Assembly: GCF_004331415.1 (NCBI RefSeq)
Contig: NZ_SJOP01000023.1
Coordinates: 17,857 to 81,856, forward strand
Direction of reading: 5' to 3'
DNA: 64,000 nucleotides
DNA from: Kosakonia quasisacchari
GTDB lineage: Bacteria > Pseudomonadota > Gammaproteobacteria > Enterobacterales > Enterobacteriaceae
Numbering within the stretch: position 1 is the stretch's first letter; each line of letters begins with the position of its first letter. The notes beneath the pieces are model-generated. The model searched no databases and was not told where the DNA came from. It was given only the letters and a program-made list of their open reading frames with translations. Of the stretch, positions 7,799 through 15,669 are shown one piece after another. Made by a program: the position numbers and the translations under genes.

Positions 7799-9214
7799 AT
7801 GACACGCTACCAACATCTGGCCACGTTGCTGGCAGAACGTATTGAACAGGGACTGTATCGCCACGGCGAGAAACTGCCGTCGGTGCGCAGCCTGAGCCAG
7901 GAGCACGGAGTAAGTATCAGCACCGTGCAACAGGCTTACCAGGTGTTGGAAAACCTGCAACTGATAACGCCCCAGCCGCGTTCCGGTTACTTTGTCGCGC
8001 CACGCAAGGCAAAGCCGCCCGTGCCGGCGATGTCGCGCCCGGTACAGCGACCGGTGGAGGTCACGCAGTGGGATGAAGTGCTGACGCTGCTGGATGCGCG
8101 TACCGATAAAGCAATTGCTGCGTTTGGTGGCGGTGCGCCAGATATCACCCAGCCCACGCTTAAACCGCTGTGGCGCGAGATGAGCCGCATCGCCCAACAC
8201 CAGGTGATGGATGCGTTAAGCTACGACACGCTGCCAGGCCGCCGTGAACTGCGCGAGCAAATTGCCCGGCTGATGCTGGATGGCGGCGCATCGGTCAGCG
8301 CCGATGATATTGTCATCGCCAGCGGTTGCCATCCGGCGCTGGCGCTCGCCTTGCTGGCGGTGTGCCAGCCGGGGGATATTGTCGCTGTTGAATCCCCTTC
8401 GTATTACGGCACGATGCAGTTGCTGCGTGGTTTAGATATTAAAGCCATTGAGATCCCGACCGATCCCGAAACCGGCATCAGCGTGGAAGCCCTGGAACTG
8501 GCGCTGGAACAGTGGCCGATCAAAGGGGTAATTCTGGTGCCGAACTGCAATAACCCGCTCGGGTTTATCATGCCGGATGCGCGGAAAAAGGCCGTGCTGG
8601 CACTGGCGCAGCGCCACGACATCGTGATTTTTGAAGACGATATTTACGGCGAGCTGGCCGCAGAATACCCGCGTCCGAGTACCATAAAATCTTATGATAT
8701 TGATGGCCGCGTGCTGCTGTGCAGCTCTATCACCAAAACCGTGGCACCGGGTCTGCGCGTCGGCTGGATTGCGCCGGGACGTTATCTGGATCGGGTATTA
8801 CATAAAAAATACGCTGCCATCGGCACCAATGTGCCGGGTACACAACTGGCAGTCGCGGCGTTTATTCGCGACGGGCACTATCATCGGCATGTGCGACGTA
8901 TGCGCCAGGTTTATCAGCAGCAACTGGAAACTTACACCAGCTGGGTGCGCCAGTATTTTCCCTGTGGCATTTGCGTGACGCGCCCGCAAGGCGGTTATTT
9001 ACTGTGGGTCGAGTTGCCGGAAACTGTCGATATGGTCTGTGTTTCCCGCGCACTGTGCCGCCTGAAAATCCAGATTGCGCCCGGATCGTTATTTTCAGCG
9101 TCTGGCAAGTACCGTAACTGCCTGCGGCTGAATTGCGCCCTGCCGCTGACCGACGCTAATCGCGAAGTTATTAAGCAGTTGGGCGAGGCAATTCATAACG
9201 CGCTGGAAGCATGA
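7799..9214 (+). CDS. yjiR: YjiR, MocR-family (GntR-aminotransferase fusion) regulator
   Basis: This 471-aa fusion has an N-terminal GntR winged helix (residues about 1-70; GEKLPSVRSLSQEHGVSISTVQQ) and a C-terminal fold-type I aminotransferase domain. The PLP features are visible: an NCNNPLG loop, the DDIYGEL segment and the Schiff-base lysine in SSITKTVAPGLRVGW. The length equals E. coli YjiR. Such proteins sense a PLP-bound amine or vitamin B6 form and regulate a nearby or divergent gene. It starts at ATG 7799 after TTAAGGATACAGC. Repeated ATCTGTAT sites upstream suggest autoregulation and control of yjiS. The ligand is unknown. Confidence 0.93.
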   Translation: MTRYQHLATLLAERIEQGLYRHGEKLPSVRSLSQEHGVSISTVQQAYQVLENLQLITPQPRSGYFVAPRKAKPPVPAMSRPVQRPVEVTQWDEVLTLLDARTDKAIAAFGGGAPDITQPTLKPLWREMSRIAQHQVMDALSYDTLPGRRELREQIARLMLDGGASVSADDIVIASGCHPALALALLAVCQPGDIVAVESPSYYGTMQLLRGLDIKAIEIPTDPETGISVEALELALEQWPIKGVILVPNCNNPLGFIMPDARKKAVLALAQRHDIVIFEDDIYGELAAEYPRPSTIKSYDIDGRVLLCSSITKTVAPGLRVGWIAPGRYLDRVLHKKYAAIGTNVPGTQLAVAAFIRDGHYHRHVRRMRQVYQQQLETYTSWVRQYFPCGICVTRPQGGYLLWVELPETVDMVCVSRALCRLKIQIAPGSLFSASGKYRNCLRLNCALPLTDANREVIKQLGEAIHNALEA

Positions 9215-9216
9215 AT

Positions 9217-9822
9217 TCAGAGCACGCGTTTGCCTGTCAGAATACGACGCGCGCCGAGGTAGTGATCCTGCCAGTAGTCATCAAGAAAATGACTGATACG
9301 GATATTCAACCCGGTGCGCGGCGCTTCAATAAAGCGGTTATTCCCCAGGTAGACGCCGACATGATCGACCTGACCGCGTAATTTGCTGCGAAAGAACAAC
9401 AAATCCCCCTGGCGTAAGTTCGCGGTTCTTACCCGCATCAAACGTTTGTCATGAAACATGCCTTTGGTGGTGCGGGGTAATTTATTATTCAGCACTTTGT
9501 TGTAGGCATAAAACACCAGCCCACTACAGTCGAAACCGCGCGTCGGCGAGACACCACCAAAGACATAAGGTTTACCCAACTGTTTTTTAAGGTGATGCAC
9601 AACTTTGTCAACTTTTGACTTAGGCGTTGCCGCGAGTGTCTCTTCACGGGTGATCTTGCGCTGTTCGGCAAGCATCGTTGGCGCCTGTGTACGGCTAACC
9701 GGTTTAGACTGCACACAACCGGTCAGGAACACAGAAAGCAAAATAAGAAAAAAAAGCCCCAAAAACCCGCGGAGCACACTCTGCTTGGGGGCAACGATGG
9801 ATGATACAGTTAAATATTTCAC
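9217..9822 (-). CDS. NlpC/P60 (C40) family lipoprotein, cell-wall peptidase-like
   Basis: This 201-aa protein has a signal with lipobox LTGC (Cys36), so it should be an outer- or inner-membrane lipoprotein facing the periplasm. The C-terminal NlpC/P60 domain shows the catalytic Cys in RGFDCSGLVFYAY and the His in VDHVGVYLG. The third triad position, His in MepS/Spr (FVHAS), reads FIEAP here, so Glu occupies it. The family cleaves peptide cross-links in peptidoglycan. It lies 48 bases downstream of an orphan FliA-type sigma gene on the same strand and is probably co-transcribed with it. It is convergent with yjiR. Confidence 0.85.
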   Translation of the reverse strand: MKYLTVSSIVAPKQSVLRGFLGLFFLILLSVFLTGCVQSKPVSRTQAPTMLAEQRKITREETLAATPKSKVDKVVHHLKKQLGKPYVFGGVSPTRGFDCSGLVFYAYNKVLNNKLPRTTKGMFHDKRLMRVRTANLRQGDLLFFRSKLRGQVDHVGVYLGNNRFIEAPRTGLNIRISHFLDDYWQDHYLGARRILTGKRVL

Positions 9823-9870
9823 AACATTAATATTAATAAAAATAAAGGGTTAGAAATTTAAATACTTTTT

Positions 9871-10578
9871 TCATTCCTTGGCGGAAGAAGAAATGTACTC
9901 ATTCGTCAAAAACGCCCGTAACTTTTGCACCATCACTTTATTAAGCTGACAAACACGGGCTTCTGTCAGTCCGAGAATTGAGGCAATCTCTTTCAGGCTT
10001 AATTCATGGCGGTAATACAGCTCCAGAATCCTCTGTTCACGCGGCGTCAGGTTGGCTATTGCACTTTTTAATGCGCGGCTGTTCAGCACGTCATCCTCAA
10101 GCGGGCGGCTTTCCAGCGCGTGGGCGTGGACATCGTTATCCAGGCTCTCCAGCTCACTGGCGGAGTCAAGCAATAAATAGTGCTGGTACTCCTCGGGTGT
10201 AATAGAAAGTCGTGCGCTTAATTCATTAAAATTCGGCATATAACCGAGTTCGCGCACCAGCTCACGAATAGCATCGTTGAGTTTGTGCATTTTTTGGCGG
10301 CACCGGCGTGGACGCCAGTCCTGCTGGCGTAGCTCGTCAAGTATTGCCCCTCGAATGCGCTGAGCAGCGTAACCAGCAAATTTCGCATCCGGCTGTCCAT
10401 AACGGCGCAATGAAAAGAGCAATCCGGTCAGCGCGACCTGACACATATCGTCTTTATCCATTACACTGCTGGTCTGCCAGGTGAATTGTTTCATCACTTT
10501 ATGCACCAGCGGCAAGTAATCGCGGATATAGCGCGCTTCATCAATAAACGTTATCGTTTCAGTGGAAATTACACTCAT
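9871..10578 (-). CDS. Orphan FliA/WhiG-type (sigma-28-like) RNA polymerase sigma factor
   Basis: This protein of about 235 aa has sigma region 2 (KFAGYAAQRIRGAILDELR, with the QDW motif), region 3 (LGYMPNFNELSARLSI) and region 4 (LTPREQRILELYYRHELSLKEIASILGLTEARVCQL). This is the FliA/LafS pattern, shorter than sigma-70. The start is uncertain: ATGs at 10578 and 10581 or GTG at 10596, none with a good ribosome site. No flagellar genes are in the window, so it is either a lateral-flagella-type regulator displaced from its cluster or a sigma factor for another surface function. Its neighbours are an NlpC/P60 lipoprotein and a ToxR-like regulator. Family call firm, targets unknown. Confidence 0.87.
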   Translation of the reverse strand: MSVISTETITFIDEARYIRDYLPLVHKVMKQFTWQTSSVMDKDDMCQVALTGLLFSLRRYGQPDAKFAGYAAQRIRGAILDELRQQDWRPRRCRQKMHKLNDAIRELVRELGYMPNFNELSARLSITPEEYQHYLLLDSASELESLDNDVHAHALESRPLEDDVLNSRALKSAIANLTPREQRILELYYRHELSLKEIASILGLTEARVCQLNKVMVQKLRAFLTNEYISSSAKE

Positions 10579-10983
10579 CATTATTAAACAGCGCACACCA
10601 GATTTATTAAATAAAAACAGCCGTATGCTGCCTTTGCATTTTCTGCGTTGCCATTTCTCATTAGTTCAATAGATAAAAGGATTAATTAAATAGACAACAA
10701 TAAATTAACATCAAACAACTACAACAGTTGGTACGGCACGGTTGCCCGCCTTATCTGGTGCAAAAAGATACACCACATCCCCTATTCTTAATCCCCCGAA
10801 AAGCGGCAATTAATGAATTTGCATATAATTCACCTATCGCACAGTAGTATTATTAATATCTCATATGGAATGATTACAGAGGCTAGAAGATTTGCTCACG
10901 CGCCTTCATGTTAATTAATTCTCAATTACTTTTAACAACCTTAATAATCGCTTGTTCCAGGATGGAGCTACTCGAAATTCGTC
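10579..10983. other. AT-rich divergent intergenic region
   Basis: About 400 bases separate the sigma-factor gene and the divergent ToxR-like gene. The stretch is clearly more AT-rich than flanking coding DNA, contains a TATAAT at 10824-10829, and holds no supported gene. It probably carries both promoters; the composition would suit H-NS binding, which is inference. Confidence 0.5.
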
Positions 10984-11865
10984 ATGAAAAAAAATTGTTG
11001 TGCTATTAACAATTGGTTAATTGATTTGCCTTCCGGCTCAATTATTCATTTAGTCACCGAAGAACATAAGCGGCTGGGCGCGTATCAGCTCAAATTGCTG
11101 GATCTGCTGCAACAGAACCCGGGTAAGGTTTTTACGCGCGAAGAGTTGACCAGCCAGGTCTGGGAGGGGCGGGTCATCGGCAATAATAGCCTGCCAAATG
11201 CAATTCACGCGCTGCGCGCAGCACTGGAAGATGACGGCAAACAGCAACGCATTATTCGTACCGTGCCTAAGCGGGGCTACGTGCTGGATGCAGAATATTG
11301 CCAGCAGGTTGAAAGCCCACAGGAAGATATTTCGTTAGACAATGAGAAATCCCTCACAGAGGCGAACGCAACCCATACGCTGCCCTCTTCTGATGTGACT
11401 CATAAAACACCTGAACAATCAACGCGCTATCGCCGTGGAATCATCGTCTCGCTATTACTGGTTGTCGCGCTTTTTATCGCCTTTATCGTTTATTTCACAG
11501 CCGGTCGCAGTCAGCTCATAAAACCTGAAGAACTGGCGAAAAATGAGTACAGCAATATTCGTCTGTATACGCTCGTTGAGACGGGTGAGCGTCTGCAAGA
11601 TCAAGCCACCGTCTACAATCGGCTCAAGGACACCTATTACCTTTTAAATGAGCAGATAAAAAAGGAATCTATCAACCTGAGCATCTATTCGCGCAGTGAT
11701 AACCAAACGCTGAACTTCACCCTGCGCTTACACAGCACCTGTGGGCAGAATATTCTGGCGATGCAGATCTATCACTGGCGGGCAAATTTGGCTTCACTTA
11801 ATGAATTGATACTTAATGAAACACGGAGAAAACTCGATGAAATGGCACCTTGCAAAACCGCGTAA
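10984..11865 (+). CDS. ToxR/CadC-like membrane-anchored winged-helix regulator
   Basis: This 293-aa protein has an N-terminal OmpR/ToxR-type winged-helix domain (residues about 8-105; FTREELTSQVWEGRVIGNNSLPNAIHALRAALEDD and the wing IIRTVPKRGYVL). A polar linker follows, then one membrane span (IIVSLLLVVALFIAFIVYF, about residues 153-172) and a periplasmic domain of about 120 residues. It would bind DNA from the membrane and sense the periplasm. It overlaps the next gene by 29 bases, which encodes a single-span partner, recalling ToxR-ToxS. It is divergent from the orphan sigma gene. The signal and targets are unknown. Confidence 0.86.
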   Translation: MKKNCCAINNWLIDLPSGSIIHLVTEEHKRLGAYQLKLLDLLQQNPGKVFTREELTSQVWEGRVIGNNSLPNAIHALRAALEDDGKQQRIIRTVPKRGYVLDAEYCQQVESPQEDISLDNEKSLTEANATHTLPSSDVTHKTPEQSTRYRRGIIVSLLLVVALFIAFIVYFTAGRSQLIKPEELAKNEYSNIRLYTLVETGERLQDQATVYNRLKDTYYLLNEQIKKESINLSIYSRSDNQTLNFTLRLHSTCGQNILAMQIYHWRANLASLNELILNETRRKLDEMAPCKTA

Positions 11866-12307
11866 GTCCGAGGTGCTACTGATGCTCGCAGTACTGATTG
11901 TCGCTGCCTGCGGCTATTTTTGGCATCGTTCGCAATCCGCATTAAAACCGGGTAGTAACATGACGCAGCAATTTGGTTTTTACGATTTGCCCCAGCAGCA
12001 AAAAGAGCTTTATGACGTCCAGTTCTCCACGGTTGGAGAGACGATTATTAGCCATGTCAGCAGTCCGAATAACCCTCAGTTCAGGTTAAAAGGGAGTTTC
12101 GTGCAGAAAAACCAGGCGGGCGAGAAACGCATTTTTACCTACACACCTGTTCATTTTGTACCCTCGCCGGACACCCCATTGCTTGCCAGCAACATCGATT
12201 TATTGATGCATTCACAAGTGCGTATGCAACAACTTTGGCCAGATGGCGTGCCGATGGTCACTATGCAAAACGGTATGATCTTTCTCTACCCGCTGGACGA
12301 TAAGTAG
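11837..12307 (+). CDS. Small single-span membrane protein, possible ToxS-like partner
   Basis: This 156-aa protein has a cytoplasmic N-terminus, one membrane segment (VLLMLAVLIVAACGYFWH, about residues 14-31) and a periplasmic domain ending MIFLYPLDDK. It starts at ATG 11837 after ACGGAGAAAACTCG, inside the end of the ToxR-like gene, so translation is coupled. I do not recognise the family. Position, size and topology suggest a ToxS-type chaperone or co-sensor for the upstream regulator, which is inference only. Confidence 0.65.
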   Translation: MKWHLAKPRKSEVLLMLAVLIVAACGYFWHRSQSALKPGSNMTQQFGFYDLPQQQKELYDVQFSTVGETIISHVSSPNNPQFRLKGSFVQKNQAGEKRIFTYTPVHFVPSPDTPLLASNIDLLMHSQVRMQQLWPDGVPMVTMQNGMIFLYPLDDK

Positions 12308-12950
12308 GGAACGGCGTTGGGTTGTTATCACGCCAACTGACCATGCCCGGATTCACCGCCAACCAGCAATGTTTCCCCATTAACAATGGCCAAATATCAT
12401 TGAGGCTGGCGGCATGTTCTATCGCACGATGGTAAGCATTTAATAACACTGGGTAATAGCTGCCGTTAACGGCATATGCCGCAGCGCTATCCGCGTGATG
12501 CACACGCGCAACACCGGGTATCGCCAGCAGCGGCGAGAAATGCTGGTAATGCCCGCCCAGCAGCAAGGCATGCCAGTCCAGCCGATTAAGGCTGGCAAAG
12601 ATACGATTAACCTGCGCAAACAGCCTTTCATCCTGCACCAGCTGAAACCCGGCATTAAACAGCAGGATATTGCGCCACCCTTGCCGTTGCGCTTCGCTCA
12701 ATACCATGCACTGTGTCTGTAATTCAGCCAGCCTGCCATCACCCCCCGTCGCTCTGGCAACAGGCCAGAGTTGTTCAGCACTTACACCTGCCTGGCTTAG
12801 CACAGCACATTGCGCACCGAGCAATGCTTTCTCCTGCACATCAAAGAGCACCGCTACCTTTGCAAAGCTGCGCCACTGTAAAGTGCAACGCAACGACAGC
12901 TGCGGGCTCTGCCAGAGAGGGAAAGTAGCGACGGAATTCAACTTATGCAT
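12261..12950 (-). CDS. GT25-like glycosyltransferase-fold protein lacking the EDD motif
   Basis: This 229-aa protein weakly follows the layout of family 25 (LPS/LOS type) glycosyltransferases: a GWRNILLFNAGFQLVQDE strand where GT25 has an acidic EDD, then DWHALLLGGHYQ (compare dW..lyLGg), a middle AAAYAVNGSYYPVLLN segment (compare AYaisr), and a C-terminal NPGMVSWRDNNP. The metal/nucleotide-sugar acidic triplet is absent, so activity is doubtful. It starts at ATG 12950 after AAGGATGATGC; the longer frame to 13067 lacks support. Its 3' end overlaps the end of the convergent membrane-protein gene by 47 bases. Function uncertain. Confidence 0.55.
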   Translation of the reverse strand: MHKLNSVATFPLWQSPQLSLRCTLQWRSFAKVAVLFDVQEKALLGAQCAVLSQAGVSAEQLWPVARATGGDGRLAELQTQCMVLSEAQRQGWRNILLFNAGFQLVQDERLFAQVNRIFASLNRLDWHALLLGGHYQHFSPLLAIPGVARVHHADSAAAYAVNGSYYPVLLNAYHRAIEHAASLNDIWPLLMGKHCWLAVNPGMVSWRDNNPTPFPTYRPAGRERSYRFA

Positions 12951-13276
12951 TGCATCATCCTTGCAGATAACAAGCGTCATAATGGTATGGGTGACTGACC
13001 ACAGAGTGATAAAGCCGGTGGGTCTTTTAACGCAGACAAGATGAAAAGTCCCATCAATCAATGACATTAAATAATTAAGTCTTAGAAAACATGCCCGTAA
13101 GTAAAATCTGTCTGGAATATTTCCGCATGAACGGCGTCACATTTCTGGCGTAATAAGCAGATAAGAATAAATTATTCTTATTAAACATTTCATGAGTAAT
13201 ATATTATTCCTTACTGGGTGCCTGAGCCATTGTGCAGCAGGCAAAGAACAGTGAAACCGAGTTGAGCGAAACGTTG
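12951..13276. other. Intergenic region upstream of murQ
   Basis: About 325 bases without a supported gene. It holds the 19-base palindrome at 13162-13180 and probably the promoters of the divergent GT25-like gene and murQ. Confidence 0.5.
13162..13180. promoter_or_regulatory. Perfect 9-1-9 palindrome upstream of murQ, candidate operator
   Basis: TAAGAATAA-A-TTATTCTTA is a perfect dyad about 97 bases before the murQ start. RpiR/MurR-type regulators bind AT-rich dyads of this size, so it is a candidate operator for murQP control. Confidence 0.55.
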
Positions 13277-14188
13277 ATGAACATTGATCTCTCCAGACTG
13301 ACTACCGAAGGCCGCAATACCGCCAGCGCTGACATTGACATGCTTGATACCGAAGCGATGTTGAGAGTTATCAACCGTGAAGATCAAAAAGTGGCGTTGG
13401 CGGTGGAAAAAACGATCCCGGCTATCACGCTGGCGGTGGACGCCATTGTCGCGGCTTTCCAGAAAGGTGGGCGCTTGATTTACTGCGGCGCAGGCACATC
13501 CGGGCGGCTTGGGATCCTTGATGCCAGCGAGTGCCCGCCAACCTATGGTACGCCGCGCGAGCAGGTGGTTGGCTTGATAGCTGGCGGCCATCGTGCCATT
13601 TTGCAGGCGGTAGAAAATGCCGAAGACAGCCTGACGCTCGGTGTCGACGATCTTAAGGCACTCAATTTTAATGCGAACGACATCCTGGTCGGTATCGCAG
13701 CCAGCGGCCGCACCCCGTATGTCATTGCGGCAATGCAATATGCCCAAAAACTCGGTGCGACCACCGTCGCACTGACCTGTAACGCGGGCAGCGAAATGGC
13801 GCAAATCCCCGATATCGCCATCGTGCCGGTAGTAGGTGCGGAAGTTGTCACCGGCTCGTCGCGGATGAAAGCCGGAACGGCGCAGAAACTGGTGCTGAAC
13901 ATGCTGACCACCGGCGCGATGATCCGCAGCGGCAAAGTGTACGGCAACTTAATGGTCGATGTGGAAGCCACCAACCAGAAGCTGGTGCAGCGGCAAATTA
14001 ACATTGTGATGGAAGCGACCGATTGCGACAGCGCCACCGCAACCCAGGCACTACAGGCTTGTGATGGGCATTGTAAAACCGCCATCGTCATGGTGTTAGG
14101 TGGGCTGAGCGCTGAACAGGCAGCACGCCTGTTAGCCGATAACGGTGGGTTTATTCGCCAGGCACTGGCTAACGCGGGAGTCAAATAA
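13277..14188 (+). CDS. murQ: MurQ, N-acetylmuramic acid 6-phosphate etherase
   Basis: This 303-aa SIS-domain lyase cleaves the D-lactyl ether of MurNAc-6-phosphate to give GlcNAc-6-phosphate and D-lactate in peptidoglycan recycling or use of external MurNAc. It contains the conserved GAGTSGRLGILDASECPPTYG block, GIAASGRTPYVI and the VTGSSRMKAGTAQK signature. The ATG at 13277 (start NIDLSRLTTEGRN) gives a length close to E. coli MurQ (298 aa); a GTG 45 bases upstream would add a non-conserved extension. It overlaps murP by one base (TAATG). No murR regulator gene is adjacent. Confidence 0.95.
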   Translation: MNIDLSRLTTEGRNTASADIDMLDTEAMLRVINREDQKVALAVEKTIPAITLAVDAIVAAFQKGGRLIYCGAGTSGRLGILDASECPPTYGTPREQVVGLIAGGHRAILQAVENAEDSLTLGVDDLKALNFNANDILVGIAASGRTPYVIAAMQYAQKLGATTVALTCNAGSEMAQIPDIAIVPVVGAEVVTGSSRMKAGTAQKLVLNMLTTGAMIRSGKVYGNLMVDVEATNQKLVQRQINIVMEATDCDSATATQALQACDGHCKTAIVMVLGGLSAEQAARLLADNGGFIRQALANAGVK

Positions 14189-15627
14189 TGGCCAAAATCA
14201 GCGAGCGGTTTATTGCCGCGATCCTGCAACTGGTGGGCGGCAAAGAGAATATTAACACCTGCGGCAACTGCATGACCCGGCTGCGCCTGACGTTAAACAA
14301 CGATGCGCTGGTGGATAACGCCGGACTCAAAGCGCTGCCCGGTGTTCTCGGCGTGGTAAACAGCGACGATCAGTTGCAAATCATCGTTGGCCCCGGCAAA
14401 GCGCAAACGGCGGCAGAAATGATGAGCGCGATGACAGGCGGCGTCAGCGCGTCTGTGGAAACGGCGTCGCTGAAAAGTATCGCCAGCGATACCAAACAGC
14501 AGATGAAAGCGAAACAGACCAGCGGGGTGCACCAGTTTCTGGCGAAATTCTCTACTATTTTTACGCCACTGATCCCCGGTTTTATCGCCGCCGGGATGCT
14601 GCTCGGCTTCGCCACCCTGATTGAGCAAAGTCTGCTCGTCAATGCCGCCGAAAAAAATGCCACGCTGGTGCATGTTGTTGGGTATATGAAAGTTTTCGGC
14701 AAAGGGCTGTTCACTTTCCTGCCGATTTTGATTGGCTACAACGCGCAGAAAGCCTTCGGCGGTAGCGGCGTCAATGGCGCAATCATCGCCGCGCTCTTTG
14801 TGCTCGGTTACGATCCGAAAGCGACAGTGGGCTATTTTTCCGGCATCGATAACTTTTTCGGTATGGGCATCGATCCGCGCGGCAACATTATTGGCGTGCT
14901 GATCGCAGCGATCGTGGGCGCGTGGATCGAGCGGCAGATCCGTAAATTTATGCCGGATAACCTCGACATGATCCTCACCTCGTTGCTGACGCTACTGATT
15001 ACCGGCGCGCTCACCTTCACAGTGATTATGCCGATCGGCGTTGAGCTGTTTAAGGGAATGTCATGGTTGTTCCTGCATCTTAACGGCAACCCGTTCGGCT
15101 GTGCCGTGCTGGCCGGGCTGTTCCTGATTGCCGTGGTGTTTGGCGTGCATCAGGGTTTTATTCCGGTCTATTTCGCGCTGATGGATGCGCAGGGTTTTAA
15201 TTCGCTGTTCCCGATTCTGGCGATGGCGGGCGGCGGCCAGGTGGGTGCGGCACTGGCGCTTTACTTCCGCTCGGCGCAAGAGTCGGTTCTGCGTAATCAG
15301 ATTCGCGGCGCGATCATTCCTGGCCTGCTCGGTGTCGGTGAACCGTTGATATACGCTGTCACCCTGCCGCGTGTAAAACCGTTTGTCACGGCCTGTATCG
15401 GCGGCGCCTGCGGCGGTTTCTTTATTGGCACTTTCGCCTGGTTCGGTTTGCCGGTTGGGTTAAATACCGTGTTCGGCCCTTCTGGCCTGGTGGCGCTGCC
15501 GTTGATGACCTCCGGGCAGGGGATCTACACGGGAATGGCGGTCTACGCAGCAGGCGTGGTTGTCGCCTATGTGTGCGGTTTTCTCGCCACCTGGTTCTTT
15601 GGTCACAAAAACGTGGATTTGAGTTAA
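14188..15627 (+). CDS. murP: MurP-like PTS enzyme IIBC for N-acetylmuramic acid
   Basis: This 479-aa membrane protein imports and phosphorylates MurNAc through the PTS. An N-terminal IIB domain (residues about 1-90) has the phospho-accepting Cys in NTCGNCMTRLRL. The IIC domain follows from about residue 110 with about ten membrane segments, and GVGEPLIYAV matches the GEP signature of glucose/sucrose-family IIC proteins. There is no IIA domain, as in E. coli MurP, which borrows IIA-Glc (Crr). Its start codon overlaps the murQ stop, so etherase and transporter are coupled. Confidence 0.92.
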   Translation: MAKISERFIAAILQLVGGKENINTCGNCMTRLRLTLNNDALVDNAGLKALPGVLGVVNSDDQLQIIVGPGKAQTAAEMMSAMTGGVSASVETASLKSIASDTKQQMKAKQTSGVHQFLAKFSTIFTPLIPGFIAAGMLLGFATLIEQSLLVNAAEKNATLVHVVGYMKVFGKGLFTFLPILIGYNAQKAFGGSGVNGAIIAALFVLGYDPKATVGYFSGIDNFFGMGIDPRGNIIGVLIAAIVGAWIERQIRKFMPDNLDMILTSLLTLLITGALTFTVIMPIGVELFKGMSWLFLHLNGNPFGCAVLAGLFLIAVVFGVHQGFIPVYFALMDAQGFNSLFPILAMAGGGQVGAALALYFRSAQESVLRNQIRGAIIPGLLGVGEPLIYAVTLPRVKPFVTACIGGACGGFFIGTFAWFGLPVGLNTVFGPSGLVALPLMTSGQGIYTGMAVYAAGVVVAYVCGFLATWFFGHKNVDLS

Positions 15628-15634
15628 TACCCGC

Positions 15635-15661
15635 GTTCACCCGGCGCAAAGCCGGGTGAAC
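15635..15661. terminator. Strong intergenic hairpin between murP and the TonB receptor gene
   Basis: An 11-base perfect stem (GTTCACCCGGC / GCCGGGTGAAC) with a GCAAA loop sits between the two convergent genes. There is no T-tract on either strand, so it may stabilise 3' ends rather than terminate by itself. Confidence 0.5.
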
Positions 15662-15669
15662 ATTGTGCA

